DNA from: Neobacillus sp. PS3-12
Lineage (GTDB): Bacteria; Bacillota; Bacilli; Bacillales; Cytobacillaceae
NCBI RefSeq assembly: GCF_030915385.1
Contig: NZ_CP133268.1
Span: 558,001 to 622,000, forward strand
Reading direction: 5' to 3'
DNA: 64,000 nucleotides
The notes under the pieces were generated by a model that made no database searches, had not been told where the DNA came from, and was given only the letters and a program-made list of their open reading frames with translations. Position 1 is the stretch's first letter, and the number at the start of each line of letters is the position of its first letter. The translations under genes and the position numbers were made by a program. Below, in pieces: positions 17,171-26,067 of the stretch.

Positions 17171-18067
17171 ATGGAATTGCGTGACTTAAAATCTTTTATT
17201 GAAGTTGCCTCTCACAAAAGCTTTACCAAGGCAGCGGCGCATTCTTACTTAACACAACCTTCTCTAAGTAAAGCAGTAAAAAAATTAGAGGATGAACTCC
17301 ATGTGGAACTTTTCGATCGATCAACCAGAAGTTTGCGTCTGACTGATGCCGGAAGGATCGTTTTCCAGCAAGGCCAAAAAGCACTTTGTGCATTGGGGGA
17401 ATTGGATATCCTTTTGGATGAAATGAAAGAAGTGGTCGTTGGAGAAATTAAAATGGGTGTCCCACCCCTTATTGGTACTCTATTTTTCCCAGAAATTGCC
17501 CGTAACTTTCACGATAAGTATCCAAAGGTTACACTCGAATTGGTTGAACTTGGGGCGAAGAGAATCACTCAGCTGGTTGAAAGCGGGGAAATAGATCTTG
17601 GAATAATCGTTCTTCCAGCAAGTGAAACAAAATTTGATGTTTACCCATTCATTGAAGATGAATTTGTATTATATCTGCATGAAGATCATCATCTAGCTAA
17701 AAACAAAGTAGTAACAATAAGTGATTTGAAGGATGAAAAATTCATCCTGTTTTCCGAAGATTTTGCTTTGCATGATTATATTAAACAATCTTGTGAGGAA
17801 GCTGGTTTTACTCCTGAGATCTCCTACCAAAGCTCACAGTGGGATTTAATTATTGAGCTTGTTTCTTCAAACCTTGGTATTACCCTCATGCCAATATCCA
17901 TTTATTACAAACAAACGAATCAAAATGTAAAAATCATTCCAATTGAAAAACCACATCTTTATTGGAAACTTGGGCTTATCACTAAAAAGGATGCCTATCA
18001 TTCTTTTGCTTTGAAAGAGTTATTAAAAATGCTCGAGAAAAATGAGAATTCCTCCAATGACACTTAA
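17171..18067 (+). CDS. LysR-type regulator divergent from a citrate synthase gene
   Basis: A 298-residue LysR protein with HTH residues SFTKAAAHSYLTQPSLSKAVKKL, followed by the effector domain (GEIKMGVPPLIGTLFFPEIA). The sequence is of the YwbI/CidR-like group. AGGAG six bases before the ATG supports the start. It is divergent from the citrate synthase gene at 15838-16947 across 220 bases that include a perfect 22-base duplication, so it probably regulates that gene in response to a carboxylate; inferred. A terminator follows. Confidence 0.87.
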   Translation: MELRDLKSFIEVASHKSFTKAAAHSYLTQPSLSKAVKKLEDELHVELFDRSTRSLRLTDAGRIVFQQGQKALCALGELDILLDEMKEVVVGEIKMGVPPLIGTLFFPEIARNFHDKYPKVTLELVELGAKRITQLVESGEIDLGIIVLPASETKFDVYPFIEDEFVLYLHEDHHLAKNKVVTISDLKDEKFILFSEDFALHDYIKQSCEEAGFTPEISYQSSQWDLIIELVSSNLGITLMPISIYYKQTNQNVKIIPIEKPHLYWKLGLITKKDAYHSFALKELLKMLEKNENSSNDT

Positions 18068-18106
18068 CTGATCTCGTGATAGTTTCTTACCGATATTAAC
18101 CCAAAG

Positions 18107-18136
18107 CGCCTATGTGTATAGGCGTTTTCTTTTTTT
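18107..18136 (+). terminator. Terminator of the LysR gene
   Basis: CGCCTAT and ATAGGCG flank a four-base loop (GTGT) and are followed by a T-rich run (TTTTCTTTTTTTT). Confidence 0.88.
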
Positions 18137-18271
18137 TGGTAAAACAACATGTAATATTTTCCTCTCTTAATATTTTTCATTGGAAAAATACATGTAGGAC
18201 ATACTAAAAGTGGAGTATTAAGAAAGCATTTTATTTCTTGAAGGTACATATACAAGCATGGGGGAATCGTA

Positions 18272-19741
18272 ATGAGGACAAGAATGGCCATTTGGTCTGG
18301 TAAAATGGCAGGGATACTTAGCAAATCAATGGGAAACGATGGGACCACCATTCCGGGGGTTGTCGCTCGGAAAGTGGATCCTCTCTTTTTGAGGCATTTA
18401 AGAAAAACGGCTAAAACCATTATCTATATCACAGGGACAAATGGAAAAACAACAACAGCAAACTTGGCAGCCCATTTGCTTCGGTTTGCAGGGAAAAAAG
18501 TGATTGCTAATTTGGAAGGTTCCAACATGGTAACTGGCCTGTCTGCTGCGCTTGTCCGTCAGACACCATTAGTTGGATGGCGTGTGAACGAAATTGCCGT
18601 AATGGAAGTAGATGAAGCAAGCCTTCCGAAGGTGGTATCTGAATGTGCCCCTGATTATCTGATTGTAACAAACTTTTTCCGCGATCAGCTTGATCGCTAT
18701 GGGGAAGTTGATTTGCTTATTAAAAAAATGAAAGAGAGTCTTCGTACTTTTGATATTAAACTTATTTTGAATGGTGATGACCCATTTGTACACCGTTTCT
18801 CAAGTTTGCAAAAAGAGAATATTTATGTGGGTCTTGATGCCAATGCCTGCCCTTTTCAATCCTACAGTATGGCTGAATCTAAATATTGTCCGGAGTGCCA
18901 AAATGAGTTAACCTACACAACCATCCATTATGGTCAGTTGGGACACTACAAGTGTTCGTGCGGGTTCTCGCGTCCAGAACCGAATTTTTCTGTTGAAAAG
19001 GTTGAAAATGGCATTCAAGGTGTACGCCTGAGCGTTGATGGAGTGTCCTATCCAACTACTTTAAAAGGTATGTACAATGCCTACAATGCTTTGCTGGCCA
19101 TAACAATGTGCAGGACATTAGGTATTGACTCAAAATACATTCAAGATGGACTTGTCTCGTATCACAAAGGGAATGGCAGAATGCAGGAATTTTCGATTAA
19201 CGGGGTAAAGTGGAAGCTTAATTTGGTTAAAAATCCAGCGGGAGCTAATGTAACACTATCGGAATATATGCTAACCAAAGAAAAAAAGCAATTTATTTTC
19301 TGCTTAAATGATGAACTGGCTGATGGTGAAGATATTTCATGGATATGGGATATTGATTTAGAAATGGCAAATCGTTCGGAAGTTGATATTTATATTGCCT
19401 CTGGAAAAAGGGCTTATGATGTCGCACTAAGAATGAAGTATGCAGGGATACCCTCAGAGAAAATCATGATTCTCCCCAATTTAAAAGAAGCAGTGTTCTA
19501 TACAAAATCGAAAGCTCTACCAACCTACGTAATGGCAACATATACTTGTCTTTCTCCGCTGATCAGCATCCTATCCAGGGAAACAGACAAGCTGGAAAAA
19601 GGAGATGAGAACATTGGAACTGCTACTATACCACTTTTGCCCAGATACCTTAAACCTGTATGGGGACAGAGGAAATATCATATGTTTAAAAAAACGATGC
19701 GAATGGCGGGGAATTACGCTTCAAGTCGAAGAAATAAATAA
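18272..19741 (+). CDS. murT: MurT, lipid II isoglutaminyl synthase glutamine-ligase subunit
   Basis: MurT with GatD amidates the second residue (D-Glu) of lipid II to D-isoglutamine at the cytoplasmic membrane face. The Mur-ligase ATP motif GTNGKTTTANL, the CPEC and CSCG zinc-ribbon cysteines specific to MurT, and the DUF1727 C-terminal domain are present. The frame runs 489 codons, about 45 more than expected, and the last 137 bases overlap gatD out of frame. Adding one A to the five-A run at 19596-19600 would end MurT at LEKRR with a TGA overlapping the gatD ATG, the usual junction. The tail is therefore probably an artefact of a one-base loss. The ribosome binding site is GGGGGAA. Confidence 0.92.
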   Translation: MRTRMAIWSGKMAGILSKSMGNDGTTIPGVVARKVDPLFLRHLRKTAKTIIYITGTNGKTTTANLAAHLLRFAGKKVIANLEGSNMVTGLSAALVRQTPLVGWRVNEIAVMEVDEASLPKVVSECAPDYLIVTNFFRDQLDRYGEVDLLIKKMKESLRTFDIKLILNGDDPFVHRFSSLQKENIYVGLDANACPFQSYSMAESKYCPECQNELTYTTIHYGQLGHYKCSCGFSRPEPNFSVEKVENGIQGVRLSVDGVSYPTTLKGMYNAYNALLAITMCRTLGIDSKYIQDGLVSYHKGNGRMQEFSINGVKWKLNLVKNPAGANVTLSEYMLTKEKKQFIFCLNDELADGEDISWIWDIDLEMANRSEVDIYIASGKRAYDVALRMKYAGIPSEKIMILPNLKEAVFYTKSKALPTYVMATYTCLSPLISILSRETDKLEKGDENIGTATIPLLPRYLKPVWGQRKYHMFKKTMRMAGNYASSRRNK

Positions 19742-20369
19742 ACCCGAAGATCTAAGGAAGAAAGAATGTGACTTATTTATGATCGGTGGCGGCAGTGATC
19801 GGGAACAGGCCATTGCCACCAAACGACTAACGCCTCTAATTAAGGAAATTAAAGCATGGGTGGATGATGGGGTTGCTGGTTTAACCATTTGTGGCGGATA
19901 CCAGTTTCTAGGAGAATACCTACAAACGAATAATGGCGAAAAATTAATGGGTATGGGAATTCTCCCTTTTTACTCGATTGCAGAAGAAAATAGACTAATG
20001 ACAAATCTATTAGTAGAATCCAGGCAATTTGGGAAAGTTGTTGGTTTTGAAAATCATAGCGGCAGAACCTACCATGACTATCCGACACTTGGCAAAGTGG
20101 TCAAAGGGTATGGGAATAACGAGAATAGTGGTGAAGAGGGGCTTCACTATCATCACTTAATTGGGACCTATCTGCATGGCCCAATCTTACCGAAAAACCC
20201 AGTAATCGCTGATTACCTTCTAGATAGTGCATGTGAACGTAAATATGGAAAAAAGTTGGAGCCGCTTGGAGACCAATTAGAAAACGAAGCAAGAACAACC
20301 GTCTGGAACCGATTTATCGAAAATCCTCCTACACGAATGAATCGATTGCTTCGAAAGAAGTCGTCTTAA
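19605..20369 (+). CDS. gatD: GatD, glutaminase subunit of the MurT-GatD complex
   Basis: A 254-residue CobB/CobQ-type glutamine amidotransferase that supplies ammonia to MurT. It has GGGSDREQA, the nucleophile Cys in TICGGYQFLG, FENHSGRTYHD and GTYLHGPILPKN with the catalytic His, all matching Staphylococcus aureus GatD. The ATG follows directly on AAGGAG, which is closer than usual; TTG four codons in would have better spacing. It forms a two-gene operon with murT and ends at a strong hairpin (20396-20427). Confidence 0.93.
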   Translation: MRTLELLLYHFCPDTLNLYGDRGNIICLKKRCEWRGITLQVEEINKPEDLRKKECDLFMIGGGSDREQAIATKRLTPLIKEIKAWVDDGVAGLTICGGYQFLGEYLQTNNGEKLMGMGILPFYSIAEENRLMTNLLVESRQFGKVVGFENHSGRTYHDYPTLGKVVKGYGNNENSGEEGLHYHHLIGTYLHGPILPKNPVIADYLLDSACERKYGKKLEPLGDQLENEARTTVWNRFIENPPTRMNRLLRKKSS

Positions 20370-20395
20370 ATAAAAATACCCAATAAATAAAGGTT

Positions 20396-20427
20396 AAGCA
20401 CACATTATAAATATATAATGTGTGCTT
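20396..20427. terminator. Terminator hairpin between convergent gatD and patB
   Basis: A 14-base perfect stem, AAGCACACATTATA with TATAATGTGTGCTT, and a four-base loop. It stands between the two stops; a T-rich stretch follows on the plus strand only. Confidence 0.82.
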
Positions 20428-20433
20428 ATTTGT

Positions 20434-21624
20434 TTAGTTAAGATCTTCAAATTCCTTAGCGATTCTTTCAAAAGCCTCTTTAATAATCGGGCGCGGGGAC
20501 GGAAGACAAATTCTTTGATATTCCAACCCTTCTTCACCAAACATTTTTCCATCTTCTAAAATGACATTTGCTTTATTGTATATTCGATCATGTACTTCCC
20601 TAGGTGATATCCCATAACCGCTAAAATCCAGCCACATTAAATAAGTTCCCTCTGGAATTCTGGTTTTTACTTTTGGCATTCTTTCAGCAAGGAAACTTTT
20701 CACCCATTCCATCGTACCATCAATATACTCCTTTAATTGCTCTAACCACTCTTCGCCTTCGTTATATGCCGCAATAAGAGTAGAAATAGCAAATGGAGTG
20801 GCAACTTGGTGTCCCATTGCATTAACAAACTTAGCCCGAAGGTTCGGATTTGGAAGTACCATGTTAGTACAATGCAGACCCGCAACATTAAACGTTTTAT
20901 TAATAGCCGTGCAGGTAATTATATGCTGATCATCTTCCGCAAGTTTTGCAATTGGGGTAAAGACCTGATCCCGACGAATTAAATCCCCATGAATTTCATC
21001 AGCAACGATTAAAACATGATTTTGAGCACAAATGTTAGATAATCGTTTAAGCTCTTCATTGCTAAAAATTCTTCCAGTTGGATTATGCGGATTACAAAGA
21101 ATAAACATTTTCGTTTTTTCATCTTTTACTTTCTGCTCAAAATCCTCAAAATCAATGGTGTAAACTCCAGCGGCATCAACTTTCAATTTGTTATTAATGA
21201 CTTTTCTTCCATTGCCTTCAATTGCGCTAGTAAACGGAGGATACACGGGGCGTTGAATAATAACGCCATCACCTGGGTCTGTAAATGCCCGAACAGCAAC
21301 ATTAAGAGCAAAAACTGTTCCTGGACTGTAAACAATTTCTTCCTTTTTAATTTCCCAGTCATGGTGCTTTTTGAACCAATACTGAATGGCTTCATAATAT
21401 TCGTCTGGAAAAACGGAATAACCAAAGATTCGATGGTCCACTGTTTTACGCAATGCATCAGTGACTGGCTGTGGAATGGGAAAATCCATATCTGCCGTAA
21501 ATAATGGTAACGAATCAGCATCATATCTTTCCGTAATTCCACTTTTTTTGATTCTTTCTCCTCCATCCCATTTTAAGGAATATGTCCCTCTTCGATTAAC
21601 GACCTCATCAAAATTATATATCAT
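20434..21624 (-). CDS. patB: MalY/PatB-family aminotransferase, cystathionine beta-lyase type
   Basis: A 396-residue fold-type I PLP enzyme of the MalY/PatB group, which cleaves C-S bonds in cystathionine or cysteine conjugates. The N terminus MIYNFDEVVNRRGTYSLKWD is diagnostic; also present are SPGTVFALNVAVRAFTDPGD, CNPHNPTGR, VADEIHGDL and the PLP-binding Lys in NKTFNVAGL (the family more often has SKTFN). It is cytoplasmic, transcribed alone and convergent with gatD. The N-terminal segment and length are full size. Confidence 0.9.
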   Translation of the reverse strand: MIYNFDEVVNRRGTYSLKWDGGERIKKSGITERYDADSLPLFTADMDFPIPQPVTDALRKTVDHRIFGYSVFPDEYYEAIQYWFKKHHDWEIKKEEIVYSPGTVFALNVAVRAFTDPGDGVIIQRPVYPPFTSAIEGNGRKVINNKLKVDAAGVYTIDFEDFEQKVKDEKTKMFILCNPHNPTGRIFSNEELKRLSNICAQNHVLIVADEIHGDLIRRDQVFTPIAKLAEDDQHIITCTAINKTFNVAGLHCTNMVLPNPNLRAKFVNAMGHQVATPFAISTLIAAYNEGEEWLEQLKEYIDGTMEWVKSFLAERMPKVKTRIPEGTYLMWLDFSGYGISPREVHDRIYNKANVILEDGKMFGEEGLEYQRICLPSPRPIIKEAFERIAKEFEDLN

Positions 21625-21746
21625 GATTTTTCCACCTTTACTATGTACTTATAATTAGAATACCAAAATCAAAACTTTCCCCCAATAAGTTTGTTTTTTT
21701 GTACATCAAAAACTCGATGGGCCAATTTACAATCCAGTTAAACAAA

Positions 21747-22991
21747 TCATGAAAGGCCAGAATGTTCTTCTTTTTTGGAAGTCCTAAAAATAAGAATCAG
21801 GTACGAAAGAACTGCCCCACTGCCGGCACATACAATGACAACTCCCATCGGAATTGCAGTATGTTCTCCACCTAATCCGACAAATGGTGCTGCAATTGCC
21901 CCCAAGGCAAGTGACAAAACACCTAGCAAGGCAGAAGCGCTCCCTGCATTCTTTCCTTGTTTTTGCATAGCGAGTGAAAAACCTGCGGTATTAGTTACCC
22001 CAACACTTGCCACCACAAAAAAGAGCGGGACCAATATCAGATATAGGCTTACGTTTAAACTAATAAATGTTAGGAGAACGATTCCGCCAATAAAAGAAGT
22101 AGTCAATCCAAATACAAACAACTTAGCCTCATGAATTCGTCCAGCTAATCTTCCGGTCGTTTGACCTGCAATCATAATTCCAACAGCATTTATAGCAAAG
22201 ATCATGCTAAACATTTGCGGGGAACCCTTATATATATTTTGAATTATGAATGGTGAGCCTGAAATATAAGCAAACATACTAGCAAAGACAAGGCCTTGTG
22301 CCAAGGCATAACCAATGAAGCTCTTATCCAGGATAAGGTTTCGAAAGGTCTTTAATGTATGTTTGATACCTCCTAACGATCTTCTTTCTTCATGAAGTGT
22401 TTCAGGTAAACCGAAAAGGACGACTAAAAACATAATAAAACCGATGGCACTTAAAACAAGGAATATTCCATGCCATGATATAACTTTTAATAACTGAGCC
22501 CCGATAACTGGGGCAAGAATCGGGGCCAGCCCATTTACTAAGGCAAGCAGGGCAAAAAATTTCGTTAATTCATATCCGGAATAAAGATCGCGCACAATTG
22601 CCCTTGAAATAACAACACCTGCAGATCCAGCTAATCCCTGGAAAAGACGCATAACAACTAATAACCATATTGATGGACTAAATACGCATAATAAAGAAAC
22701 AATAAAATATATAATTAACCCAATTAAAAGCGGTTTTCTGCGTCCAAATACATCACTTAATGGACCTGCCAGCAACTGTCCTGATGACAGACCAAGTAAG
22801 AAAAAGGTTAAACTTAATTGAGCCAATGTTGGGCTGGCATGAAAATCTCGAGCAATGTTTGGCAGTGCAGGCAGATACATATCGATTGATAAAGGACCAA
22901 ATGCCGCCAACGAACCTAAAACAACTGCCATCCACAGCCGCTTAGAGCCTGAGATTCCCTCCCCAATATTATTCTTTATAGATTCTCTCAT
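21747..22991 (-). CDS. Bcr/CflA-family MFS drug efflux transporter
   Basis: A 414-residue major-facilitator protein with 12 predicted membrane segments. Segment 1 reads LAAFGPLSIDMYLPALP, a pattern typical of Bcr/CflA exporters, followed by LAGPLSDVFGRRKPLL (motif A) and RLFQGLAGSAG. It would export drugs such as bicyclomycin, or cysteine or sulfonamides. The ATG at 22991 is preceded by GGAAGGGG; the frame extends further upstream without a better site. Single-gene transcript. The intergenic region from 23042 to 23290 holds nothing recognisable apart from A+T-rich sequence. Confidence 0.9.
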   Translation of the reverse strand: MRESIKNNIGEGISGSKRLWMAVVLGSLAAFGPLSIDMYLPALPNIARDFHASPTLAQLSLTFFLLGLSSGQLLAGPLSDVFGRRKPLLIGLIIYFIVSLLCVFSPSIWLLVVMRLFQGLAGSAGVVISRAIVRDLYSGYELTKFFALLALVNGLAPILAPVIGAQLLKVISWHGIFLVLSAIGFIMFLVVLFGLPETLHEERRSLGGIKHTLKTFRNLILDKSFIGYALAQGLVFASMFAYISGSPFIIQNIYKGSPQMFSMIFAINAVGIMIAGQTTGRLAGRIHEAKLFVFGLTTSFIGGIVLLTFISLNVSLYLILVPLFFVVASVGVTNTAGFSLAMQKQGKNAGSASALLGVLSLALGAIAAPFVGLGGEHTAIPMGVVIVCAGSGAVLSYLILIFRTSKKEEHSGLS

Positions 22992-23290
22992 TCTTAGACC
23001 CCTTCCTATCCTTGAACGAAATCTCACTTTTTCAAAAAGTGGGAAAATTACCTTATCACATAATATAACATGATAAAGTTATTTTTACTTTTAATTTAGC
23101 TTCGATATCCGAAGTAATTTCTTCTGTTTAGAACCTATTGGTTAAATGAAAAAAATACAGAACAGATTCATAATCTGCCCATTTTTAATTGGTACGTATG
23201 AAATTACGATGTTTTCTTAAACTAAACGTAGAGTTCGGCTCTTATTGGAAAACAATTTTCGTTATTCATGTTGGTATGGGGGTGAAACAA

Positions 23291-23422
23291 ATGACTGAAA
23301 AAAAGTCAAGCTTTCCAAATGTAAGTCTAGGCGGTAAATTAAACAAACAAAAATCAGAGAAACATGCTGGGAACCTGCGTTATCGTGAAAAAGATGAATC
23401 AGACTCCATTACTAAAAAGTAA
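23291..23422 (+). CDS. Small hydrophilic protein of unknown function
   Basis: A 43-residue protein with many charged residues (MTEKKSSFPNVSLGGKLN, then KHAGNLRYREKDESDS). A GGGGGTG Shine-Dalgarno precedes the ATG at 23291, although GTG at 23276 would also be possible. A good terminator follows the stop (23433-23460), which supports a real gene. Not recognised; its highly charged composition is like that of small acid-stress or sporulation peptides, but no motif supports that. Confidence 0.5.
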   Translation: MTEKKSSFPNVSLGGKLNKQKSEKHAGNLRYREKDESDSITKK

Positions 23423-23432
23423 AAGATGTTAA

Positions 23433-23460
23433 AAGAGCTTGGGATGCCAAGCTCTTGTTT
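23433..23460 (+). terminator. Terminator after the small gene at 23291
   Basis: Arms AAGAGCTTGG and CCAAGCTCTT with a four-base loop, then GTTTTCCTTTT. Confidence 0.85.
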
Positions 23461-23510
23461 TCCTTTTAATTTGAATATTTAACTAAAACAAAAAATTAAG
23501 GGTGTATAGA

Positions 23511-23648
23511 ATGTACGATAATTGGATTTATAACCACTTCATTAACACTTCTTTTTTTATTGTCTTTTGTTTATCTTTACCTCTCGCATTTGGAATTTGG
23601 CTCCTCTTTTCCTTAATTAATATAAGTAATAAAGAAAACTCAAAATAA
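23511..23648 (+). CDS. Small single-pass membrane protein
   Basis: A 45-residue frame, MYDNWIYNHFINTSFFIV..., with one hydrophobic segment (about residues 14-36) and a short polar tail SNKENSK. AAGGGTG before the ATG is an adequate ribosome binding site. No family is recognised. It may instead be chance coding. Confidence 0.38.
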   Translation: MYDNWIYNHFINTSFFIVFCLSLPLAFGIWLLFSLINISNKENSK

Positions 23649-23769
23649 GCTGCCTTTCGTTCTCCATTCTGTTGCCAATATTCCTTAAAAAATATGCTCG
23701 CCATAATGATCGAACAACCATTAGAATCAACAAGAGCCGTGGAAATTTCCCACGACCCCCGATGTTATC

Positions 23770-24633
23770 TTATTTATACATTGAATTATATTTTCCTTCA
23801 TGTAATAAATCCACAAATTCATTAGACAGATCTCCTAAATGAAGAATCTCGTCCCACCCATTGACAACACTTTGAAAAAAGTCGGAAGTTATATTGAAGT
23901 CAATCAGGAGATCCCCAGTATTGCTGTATACACTGGTATAAAGATTTCCCGATTTGTCTTCCAGCTCTAACAATTTTTGAAAGGATATATCTTGATTATT
24001 CATTTTAAAATTTACTTTTATTTGAAGGAGATCAGAAGCTTCAGTAAAAATTTCAGCTATTTCATCTACCTGATCCTTATTAAGGTCTGTTGGTGAAGTT
24101 TGATTTAAATATTGTTCCATTCTCGCATCAAGCAATTTTAATTGATCAAGTTGATTTTTATTATTTTCTTCAACTTGCCCTATATAATCAAAAAACCTTT
24201 CAACTTCCTGGTCGGTAATTCCTAATTCATTTAGATCATTTTCTATCTCTGCCATAAAATCATCATGTTGAACATAAAAGCCAACAGAAGTATCTAAATC
24301 CTCAATAAATGTATATTCACTTAAGGAATCCCCGAAGTGATCCAGCAAGGCCTTTAATTGCTTATCAGTTAATTTATATTTGCTTAGTAATTCCTGGTAA
24401 TTATCAGTATTAATTGGAGTTCCGAGAAGGTCTTTCAAATCTGCAACAGAATTAATCTCATTCAGTGGTATTTCATAATAAGCTAAATAATCGATTAAAT
24501 CTTGCTTTGTCCAGCCAATTTTCGTTAAATATTGGTTAAGTTCATTCTCTGGAGGTGCGGCTAATACACCAGGAACATTCATAAAAAGTATCAAGGAAAG
24601 TAAAGATATAACAAAGGATTTTTTTATAATCAA
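23770..24633 (-). CDS. Processed acidic surface protein-like secreted protein
   Basis: A 287-residue protein with a signal peptide (MIIKKSFVISLLSLILF, cleavage near VLA-AP). The mature part is strongly acidic and contains two diverged copies of a helical unit: LNQYLTKIGWTKQDLIDYLAYYEI and later ALLDHFGDSLSEY...FIEDLD. It resembles the processed acidic surface proteins of Bacillus, which usually end with an LPXTG anchor next to a dedicated sortase. No LPXTG, transmembrane tail or sortase is present here; the protein ends KYNSMYK. It starts at TTG 24633 behind GGGAGG. Function unknown, presumably exported and freely released. Confidence 0.65.
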   Translation of the reverse strand: MIIKKSFVISLLSLILFMNVPGVLAAPPENELNQYLTKIGWTKQDLIDYLAYYEIPLNEINSVADLKDLLGTPINTDNYQELLSKYKLTDKQLKALLDHFGDSLSEYTFIEDLDTSVGFYVQHDDFMAEIENDLNELGITDQEVERFFDYIGQVEENNKNQLDQLKLLDARMEQYLNQTSPTDLNKDQVDEIAEIFTEASDLLQIKVNFKMNNQDISFQKLLELEDKSGNLYTSVYSNTGDLLIDFNITSDFFQSVVNGWDEILHLGDLSNEFVDLLHEGKYNSMYK

Positions 24634-24733
24634 TTTAACTTGCCTCCCTTAAATTATCATTTCATGTTTAATGTTCCCAACATACGCCGATTAAAGAATG
24701 AAAGAAATTGCCAAAACTTAAAGGTAAAAAAAA

Positions 24734-24752
24734 CAGCTGTATTTAACAGCTG
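24734..24752 (-). terminator. Terminator of the Gfo/Idh gene
   Basis: Two copies of CAGCTG (24734-24739 and 24747-24752) pair as a stem with a seven-base loop; on the minus strand it is followed by eight or nine T. Confidence 0.8.
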
Positions 24753-24755
24753 CCT

Positions 24756-25748
24756 CTAGTTTACATAAAAATTTTTAACCATCTCACCCATTACCCAATT
24801 TGCCCTTGCCCCTGTTACTCCAGTACTAGGACATACACCTTTGTTACCAGTTAATTCCGCCACAATTGTTTCAACGAGTGGCTGATGTACATGCTGTGGC
24901 GGCTCAAAACTCCAATTTTCTGATCGACTAGCAGTGATTAAAGTAATTGGTTCATTCCCAAAAGTGGAAAAAGTAATTTTCCCTTTACTGCCGATAATTT
25001 CGTTTACATCAACATTTTCAAAAGCAGAAAAACACCAATTTCCTACTCCATGAACTCCGGATTCAAACAAGTATGTACCTGTTACAATATCTTCAGCCTG
25101 ATAATAACCTGCTTGATTAGAGGCAATGCCTTTGACAGCTTTTATAGGCCCAAGTAAAAAGTCAAAAAGGTCAAGCGTATGACTGGCCAAATCAAAAAAT
25201 AAACCACCTCCTGCCAAATGAGGCATAACACGCCAAGGAAGTTCTTCAGCATCCATCACTTCTTTTGCAGCATACTGATATTGAGTCGTTGTCACAAACC
25301 GAACATCCCCAACAGCTCCATTTTCCAATAACTCTTTAATTTTTAAAAATCGGGGCATTGCTCTGCGGTAATAGGCAACAAAAAGCGGTACATCAGCCTC
25401 CTTGCAGGCTTTAATCATTTCTTGACATTCAGTTTCATTCAGCGCCATTGGTTTTTCTACATAAACAGCTTTTCCAGCTTTTGCTGCTTTTATGGTATAT
25501 TCTTTATGGAATCCGGGCGGAGTTGCGATATAGACTGCATTCACATCAGGATCGTTAATAAGTTTATCTGCATCCTCATACCACTTTGGTACACTGTGCC
25601 TTTGTGCATAATCTTTAGCTAGCTCTCCTGACCTTCTCATTACAGCAACCAACTCAGAGTTCCTGCTTTTCTGGAATGCCGGCCCACTTTTCACTTCTGT
25701 TACATCACCACACCCAATGATGCCCCAGCGAACCTTGGTATACTTCAT
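24756..25748 (-). CDS. Gfo/Idh/MocA-family oxidoreductase
   Basis: A 330-residue NAD(P)-dependent oxidoreductase. Rossmann fold with GIIGCGDVTE at the start; YIATPPGFH and the family motif EKPMALNETE near residue 95 provide nucleotide binding and the catalytic Lys; the C-terminal half is the GFO_IDH_MocA_C domain. Enzymes of the family act on sugars, inositols and related polyols; the substrate cannot be told. It is transcribed alone between the acidic protein and the c-di-GMP riboswitch, with a terminator directly behind it. A second, unrelated-in-detail member is at 34749-35861. Confidence 0.9.
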   Translation of the reverse strand: MKYTKVRWGIIGCGDVTEVKSGPAFQKSRNSELVAVMRRSGELAKDYAQRHSVPKWYEDADKLINDPDVNAVYIATPPGFHKEYTIKAAKAGKAVYVEKPMALNETECQEMIKACKEADVPLFVAYYRRAMPRFLKIKELLENGAVGDVRFVTTTQYQYAAKEVMDAEELPWRVMPHLAGGGLFFDLASHTLDLFDFLLGPIKAVKGIASNQAGYYQAEDIVTGTYLFESGVHGVGNWCFSAFENVDVNEIIGSKGKITFSTFGNEPITLITASRSENWSFEPPQHVHQPLVETIVAELTGNKGVCPSTGVTGARANWVMGEMVKNFYVN

Positions 25749-25952
25749 GTTGAACTCCTCCTTTATTATTTTCGCTTCTATTTTTCCATACCTTTTCAGT
25801 AAATGCCATTTTTAATTTGGAATTTTCTTTTTTAGTATCATTCGATACTATCGTGCTGGCTCAAATGTAAACACATATACCTTTTATCCAACTTTAGTCA
25901 TAATACATATTCACTATTTTTCTATTCTTTAAATGATTATGTTATTATAAAA

Positions 25953-26034
25953 ACAAGGGCAAATTTTGCGAAAGCAAAAGACGCAAAGCCACGGGCCTAA
26001 CACAATTCTTTTGTCATGGCAGCCGGGTTACCAG
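25953..26034 (+). ncRNA. Cyclic di-GMP-I (GEMM-I) riboswitch
   Basis: The aptamer is nearly textbook: GGGCAAA entry, stem TTTTGC-GAAA-GCAAAA with GNRA tetraloop (25965-25976), then GACGCAAAGCC, GGGCCTAA, a variable P3 loop, and CATGGCAGCCGGGTTACC (26015-26032), the conserved 3' block. It regulates the small gene starting at 26068, 33 bases on. The segment after the aptamer holds a GATTTTAAAATC palindrome but no T run, so control is more likely of translation initiation than of termination. The promoter lies in the A+T-rich stretch near 25920. Confidence 0.93.
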
Positions 26035-26067
26035 GATTTTAAAATCTTGTAATGTGAGGAATGTATA

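Noticed and set aside
18064..18420. 118-codon minus-strand frame over the murT start
   Set aside because: It lies antisense to the well-supported MurT N terminus and the LysR terminator and shows no protein features.
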